Assembly (NCBI GenBank): GCA_021847855.1 | Contig: JAJZOT010000043.1 | Span: 1-9,341, forward strand | Length of the DNA: 9,341 nt | Source of the DNA: Thermoplasmata archaeon | Lineage (GTDB): Archaea > Thermoplasmatota > Thermoplasmata > Thermoplasmatales > Thermoplasmataceae | Direction: 5' to 3' | In this document: in pieces, positions 6,487 through 9,341 of the stretch | Layout of the letters: each line of letters opens with the position of its first letter | How positions within the stretch are numbered: position 1 is the stretch's first letter | Position numbers and translations under genes: made by a program | Notes under the pieces: generated by a model | Seen by the model: the letters and a program-made list of their open reading frames with translations, nothing else | What the model was told of the DNA's origin: nothing | Database searches by the model: none

Positions 6487-6582
6487 ATGACATGTTGGAA
6501 TATGGCGTTTATCACGGGCAGGCTTGAACATTGTGCAGATTTGTTCTTTAGTGTGTTTGAATGCACATTTTTACACGCCTAA
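6487..6582 (+). CDS. Possible leaderless 31-residue small ORF
   Basis: ATG 6487 lies at the start predicted from the TATA box at 6456-6463 and also has GGAG (6479-6482) 4 nt upstream. The frame encodes 31 residues beginning MTCWNMAFITGRLEH, with cysteines at 3, 16 and 26, and ends at TAA 6580-6582 inside the repeated 18-mer. It could be a small protein or an upstream ORF controlling the next gene. The overlap with a repeat showing no coding-type conservation argues against it. Confidence 0.2.
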   Translation: MTCWNMAFITGRLEHCADLFFSVFECTFLHA

Positions 6583-6597
6583 CTTATTATATTTCTC
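6532..6597 (+). repeat. 66-nt imperfect dispersed repeat, copy B
   Basis: Partner of 1389-1454 (50 of 66 identical, no gaps, same strand, offset 5143 bases). The identical 18-mer at 6580-6597 ends 17 nt before ATG 6615. Its TTATTATATTT core (6584-6594) predicts a transcription start at about 6615, meaning the polyferredoxin mRNA could begin at its own start codon. Copies A and B thus precede the two redox transcription units of the window. Confidence 0.6.
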
Positions 6598-6605
6598 GCC
6601 AGTGC

Positions 6606-6610
6606 GGTGA
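6606..6610 (+). promoter_or_regulatory. Ribosome binding site deciding the polyferredoxin start
   Basis: GGTGA lies 4 nt before ATG 6615. An upstream in-frame ATG at 6561 has no such site and would translate the repeat, so 6615 is preferred. Confidence 0.6.
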
Positions 6611-6614
6611 ACAG

Positions 6615-8564
6615 ATGGAATCTGTTATTCTGATAATGGAACTGACATTTTTAGCTTCTCTGATGATTCTCTTCTCCATATTCCTGATATTCAGGATCAA
6701 AAATGACAGATCAGGTACCTGGCTCAATTTTTCCCTATATCTGTCAGGCGGCATGGTTGCAATGTTCATTTTTCTTCCATATTATTTCTCCTCCCCAAAT
6801 CTGTCGCTACTTGCAATAATACTTCTTGTCAACACCGCATACATGATAGTCGGGTTCTTCCTTATAATATACTTCAGCAGATTCAGGGAATCAGTTAAAA
6901 TTCACAGAAAACCGGTCCTTGCTATATTTGCACTGTTAATGGGAATCAGCGAGGCGGCAATGGGACAGACGTTCAATTCAATCATCAGCGGCAGCCCGGG
7001 AAATATACTTCAGGGAACCACCAGTTACTGGTATCAGGCAGCCATGCTGGCTGAGATGCTGTTTGCACTGTTCTACTGCATGAAAAAAGAAAAATCGCCA
7101 CTGAAAAACTATCTCATCGGAATGCTGACGGTGATGCTGATTCCGCCGCTTATGGATCTGAGCAGCGGATTTTACGTTACCTTTTCAACGTGGTATTCGG
7201 CCGTCACCATGATTGGTGCCACTGTTCTCATTTATGAAACACTATACAGATCAAGGGGATCGCTAACACAGAACCTTCCTTCAGCCGTTTGGGTGATGAG
7301 TATCTTCGCTTTAATGATGCTCGGGGAATTTCTATTCTTCCTTTATGGAGACTGGACTCTTTTCGAACTCTCCATGATTCTCGGGATGGCGCTTTTCATA
7401 TACAAGGCAATGGACACTTCCCAGTCCGCCAAAATCATCTACACTTCTCGGGCGGGCTGGACTTTTACATTCCTGCTGGTAACCTTCGTGATGGAATGGC
7501 TCATGGGAGCTGTCCTGGATTTCAATACCGGCATTTTTTCCGGAGGAGTTCCCGGGTTCATATCTTCACTTCCATGGTATGCTCCCCTTACCTCCTATTA
7601 CAGTCTGGGAGCAGTTGCTGACTTTATAGCTGTGGTGGGAATAGTTACCGGGTCTCCATGGTTCCTCATTATGATGGGTACTGAGATGGGTTCCCTTGTG
7701 ATCTTCAAAATGATGAGCATGAAAAGCAGGGAGAATATTGCAAGATCCGCCATAATGCTCTTTTCATTTGCAGTATATGCCATTTACCTGCCCATATTTT
7801 CCCCGTTTTCCTCATATTTACGGTATATACCATACATGTGGAGCATGGGCATTGGAACGCTTGGGCCGGTCAGCCCCTCCTACCTCCTTGGAGGAATTGT
7901 CGGAACCTATGCGGTGTCGGCCGCTCTTTCATTCATGTTTGGAGGCAGACAGATCTGCTCAGTGACTTGTACGGCGCCGGTTATGTATCAGGGAACTTTT
8001 TATGATACCCTTAAAACTTATAACCGGACATCTCGAATGGGGAAAAAGACCCTGGGGTCGTCAGTCAAGCCATTGTTCATGCTCATTATAATGGGGGTCT
8101 GGGTCCTTCTTCTCATTTTAGCAATAGTATCTTACCTGAACAGTACGGGAATCATTGCCTTTACCATCCTTGATGTTGACGTTACGATGTTCCTATTCAG
8201 CTTCTTCTTCAATTTCCTGTGGTATGTGGTATTTATCTCCATCCCCTTCATGGGAACATATGCCTGCATTACCCAGGGATGGTGCGCCTGGGGTTCCTTC
8301 AACGAATTCTTCGGTCACCTCGGATTATTCAAGCTGAAAGTCAGTGATTCGTCTCTGTGCTCAACCTGCTCTACAAAGGAATGTGCAACCGCATGCCCTG
8401 TTGGGAATACAGAACTTCCCGGTAATTTCATAAGAAAAGGTGAATTCAAATCTTTCAAGTGCGTCGGTGTTGGAGACTGCATTGAGGCATGCCCTCATAA
8501 CAACATCTTTACTTATGATGTTCGGGCCTGGGTGAAGGAGAAGATCAGAGGGAGCCAATATTGA
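6615..8564 (+). CDS. Membrane-bound polyferredoxin, NapH/NosR-like
   Basis: 649 residues from ATG 6615. Residues 1-440 or so are membrane helices with few cysteines. The rest resembles NapH/NosR-type electron-transfer proteins: GRQICSVTCTAP (C448, C452), a further membrane pair, and GTYACITQGWCAWGSF (C551, C557). A cytoplasmic-type ferredoxin domain follows, with CSTCSTKECATACP (C582, C585, C590, C594) and CVGVGDCIEACP (C616, C622, C626). The first motif is complete. In the second, the expected second cysteine is V619, as in ferredoxins holding a [3Fe-4S] cluster. The likely role is electron transfer between quinone and soluble or exported partners; the substrate is not evident. The N-terminal domain resembles the minus-strand gene at 8545-9341. 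A 66-nt repeat lies directly upstream. The gene ends with a hairpin and T tract. Confidence 0.8.
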   Translation: MESVILIMELTFLASLMILFSIFLIFRIKNDRSGTWLNFSLYLSGGMVAMFIFLPYYFSSPNLSLLAIILLVNTAYMIVGFFLIIYFSRFRESVKIHRKPVLAIFALLMGISEAAMGQTFNSIISGSPGNILQGTTSYWYQAAMLAEMLFALFYCMKKEKSPLKNYLIGMLTVMLIPPLMDLSSGFYVTFSTWYSAVTMIGATVLIYETLYRSRGSLTQNLPSAVWVMSIFALMMLGEFLFFLYGDWTLFELSMILGMALFIYKAMDTSQSAKIIYTSRAGWTFTFLLVTFVMEWLMGAVLDFNTGIFSGGVPGFISSLPWYAPLTSYYSLGAVADFIAVVGIVTGSPWFLIMMGTEMGSLVIFKMMSMKSRENIARSAIMLFSFAVYAIYLPIFSPFSSYLRYIPYMWSMGIGTLGPVSPSYLLGGIVGTYAVSAALSFMFGGRQICSVTCTAPVMYQGTFYDTLKTYNRTSRMGKKTLGSSVKPLFMLIIMGVWVLLLILAIVSYLNSTGIIAFTILDVDVTMFLFSFFFNFLWYVVFISIPFMGTYACITQGWCAWGSFNEFFGHLGLFKLKVSDSSLCSTCSTKECATACPVGNTELPGNFIRKGEFKSFKCVGVGDCIEACPHNNIFTYDVRAWVKEKIRGSQY

Positions 8565-8572
8565 TCTTTTTT
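8541..8572 (+). terminator. Hairpin and T tract between convergent genes
   Basis: AAGATCA (8541-8547) pairs perfectly with TGATCTT (8562-8568) around a 14-nt loop, and T6 (8567-8572) follows. It contains the polyferredoxin stop codon (8562-8564) and also the stop of the convergent minus-strand gene (8547-8545). Termination for the plus strand is the likely role. Confidence 0.45.
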
Positions 8573-9341
8573 CGATTCCAGCTCTGATTCCTGTTGAATA
8601 TAGTATAGAAATAAAAAACCATCCCGCAGATCATTGCTATGGCAAGGGGAGACCATACTGATGAGTAGGGGCCAGTAAGAAGAAATCCAAGTGCTATGCC
8701 GGAGGCCATTAGTGCGTAGACAAGAAACAGACCCGCGAGGAACCTGATCTCGTTAATGGCGAGAGTAGGAAGATTCTTCCATATCTCCTGAAATATGAGA
8801 ACCATAAAAAATGTCATTGCGGCGATGGTAAGTATGGTTCCGGGTATTTCAAAAACAAGGTCTGGAAGCAGAGTTGGAGAAGAAAGCGACATGACTATTA
8901 TGGAGGAGTAGGAGACTAACCGCAGTCCTTTACTTTCGAAAAGCAGAACTGAGAATATCATTTCTGCCGCCATTGGAGCAATGAACAGGTAATTATTGAT
9001 CCCGTTGACAGCATATCCGGGGATGCTAACTATTCCACCGGAATATAGGGTGGCGTATCCGATTATATATAAGAGCAACGCCATGGATATCTCATTCCAT
9101 ACGAGAAGAACTGTTATCCATGCAGAAAAGTGACGGACCTTAAAATCACCGTTTGAGCGTGCTGCCTCGAATGCGAGGCAGATTATGGCAACGGACATTG
9201 AAAGCATGGATATACTGATGGCAATTATGGCGCTGAAGAACGTTTGAGGATTTACAAAATAATATGACAGAGAATCCAGCATTCCTCCCATCATGGATAA
9301 TATGAGGATAATTACCGCCCATTCTTTCAAAAGAAGTTTTT
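8545..9341 (-). CDS. Membrane protein related to the N-terminal domain of the polyferredoxin, 5' end cut by the window edge
   Basis: At least 261 residues with about 7-8 membrane helices and no cysteine motif. The frame is open to the window edge. The first possible start inside, TTG at 9330, has in-frame codons before it and no clear ribosome binding site, so the true start probably lies outside. Numbered from TTG, landmarks match the polyferredoxin N-terminal half: YYF-x2-P at 23-28 versus 56-61, a glutamate 57 residues later in both (E80/E113), AEM at 122-124 versus 146-148, and an aspartate 34 residues after that glutamate in both (D157/D181). This suggests a stand-alone homologue, perhaps a quinone-interacting or partner subunit. 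The function is unknown. It overlaps the polyferredoxin gene tail-to-tail by 20 nt. About 33 N-terminal residues appear to be missing by comparison. Confidence 0.7.
   Translation of the reverse strand, partial: KLLLKEWAVIILILSMMGGMLDSLSYYFVNPQTFFSAIIAISISMLSMSVAIICLAFEAARSNGDFKVRHFSAWITVLLVWNEISMALLLYIIGYATLYSGGIVSIPGYAVNGINNYLFIAPMAAEMIFSVLLFESKGLRLVSYSSIIVMSLSSPTLLPDLVFEIPGTILTIAAMTFFMVLIFQEIWKNLPTLAINEIRFLAGLFLVYALMASGIALGFLLTGPYSSVWSPLAIAMICGMVFYFYTIFNRNQSWNRKKINIGSL

Noticed and set aside
6561..6614. Longer polyferredoxin start at ATG 6561
   Set aside because: The extra 18 residues would be encoded by the repeat, there is no ribosome binding site, and ATG 6615 has GGTGA 4 nt upstream.
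1..9341. CRISPR arrays, tRNA or rRNA genes, intact insertion sequences
   Set aside because: Reading both strands, I saw no regularly spaced repeats, cloverleaf with CCA-type end, rRNA-like segments or transposase with terminal inverted repeats. This was by eye, without a covariance search.

Overview
The window looks like chromosomal DNA of an acid-loving archaeon, most probably of the Thermoplasmatales or close relatives. This is an inference. It rests on archaeal TATA-type promoters, strong archaeal Shine-Dalgarno sites (AGGTGA, GGGGGAG), a Rieske/cytochrome b pair of the archaeal SoxL/SoxN kind, an exported cupredoxin full of N-glycosylation sequons, and no bacterial -35/-10 promoters. GC looks mid-range by eye and was not computed.

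Layout. (1) Positions 1-704 are an accessory edge: a VapB-like ribbon-helix-helix antitoxin on the minus strand runs off the left end, followed by about 420 bases with no intact gene, including one possible broken small ORF. (2) 705-1283 (minus) encodes a second ribbon-helix-helix protein with a larger unassigned C-terminal domain. It has its own TATA box and a palindrome that could be an autoregulatory operator. (3) 1284-1567 is a divergent regulatory region holding a 66-nt imperfect repeat, a TATA candidate and a hairpin with a T tract. (4) 1568-4658 is a tight three-gene plus-strand operon: membrane-anchored COX2-like cupredoxin, Tat-exported Rieske Fe-S protein, and cytochrome b. A T-rich terminator follows. 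(5) 4805-6373 encodes an unassigned polytopic membrane protein with a Cys-x-Cys-Glu motif. (6) 6374-6614 is a second regulatory region carrying the other copy of the 66-nt repeat just before the next start codon. (7) 6615-8564 encodes a large membrane polyferredoxin of the NapH/NosR type. (8) 8545 to the right edge (minus) encodes a membrane protein that appears to be a stand-alone relative of the polyferredoxin's N-terminal membrane domain. It converges on, and overlaps, that gene.

How they may work together (inference). Rieske and cytochrome b would form a quinol-oxidising complex. The cupredoxin encoded first in the same operon could accept electrons on the outer face, since no cytochrome c is encoded here. 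The polyferredoxin could exchange electrons between quinone and a cytoplasmic or external partner. The shared repeat upstream of both the Rieske/b operon and the polyferredoxin gene suggests common regulation and is the most unexpected signal in the window. Other points are a COX2-like copper motif lacking its second histidine, a ferredoxin motif with one cysteine replaced by valine, PPWF in place of PEWY in cytochrome b, and the apparent split or duplicated membrane domain.
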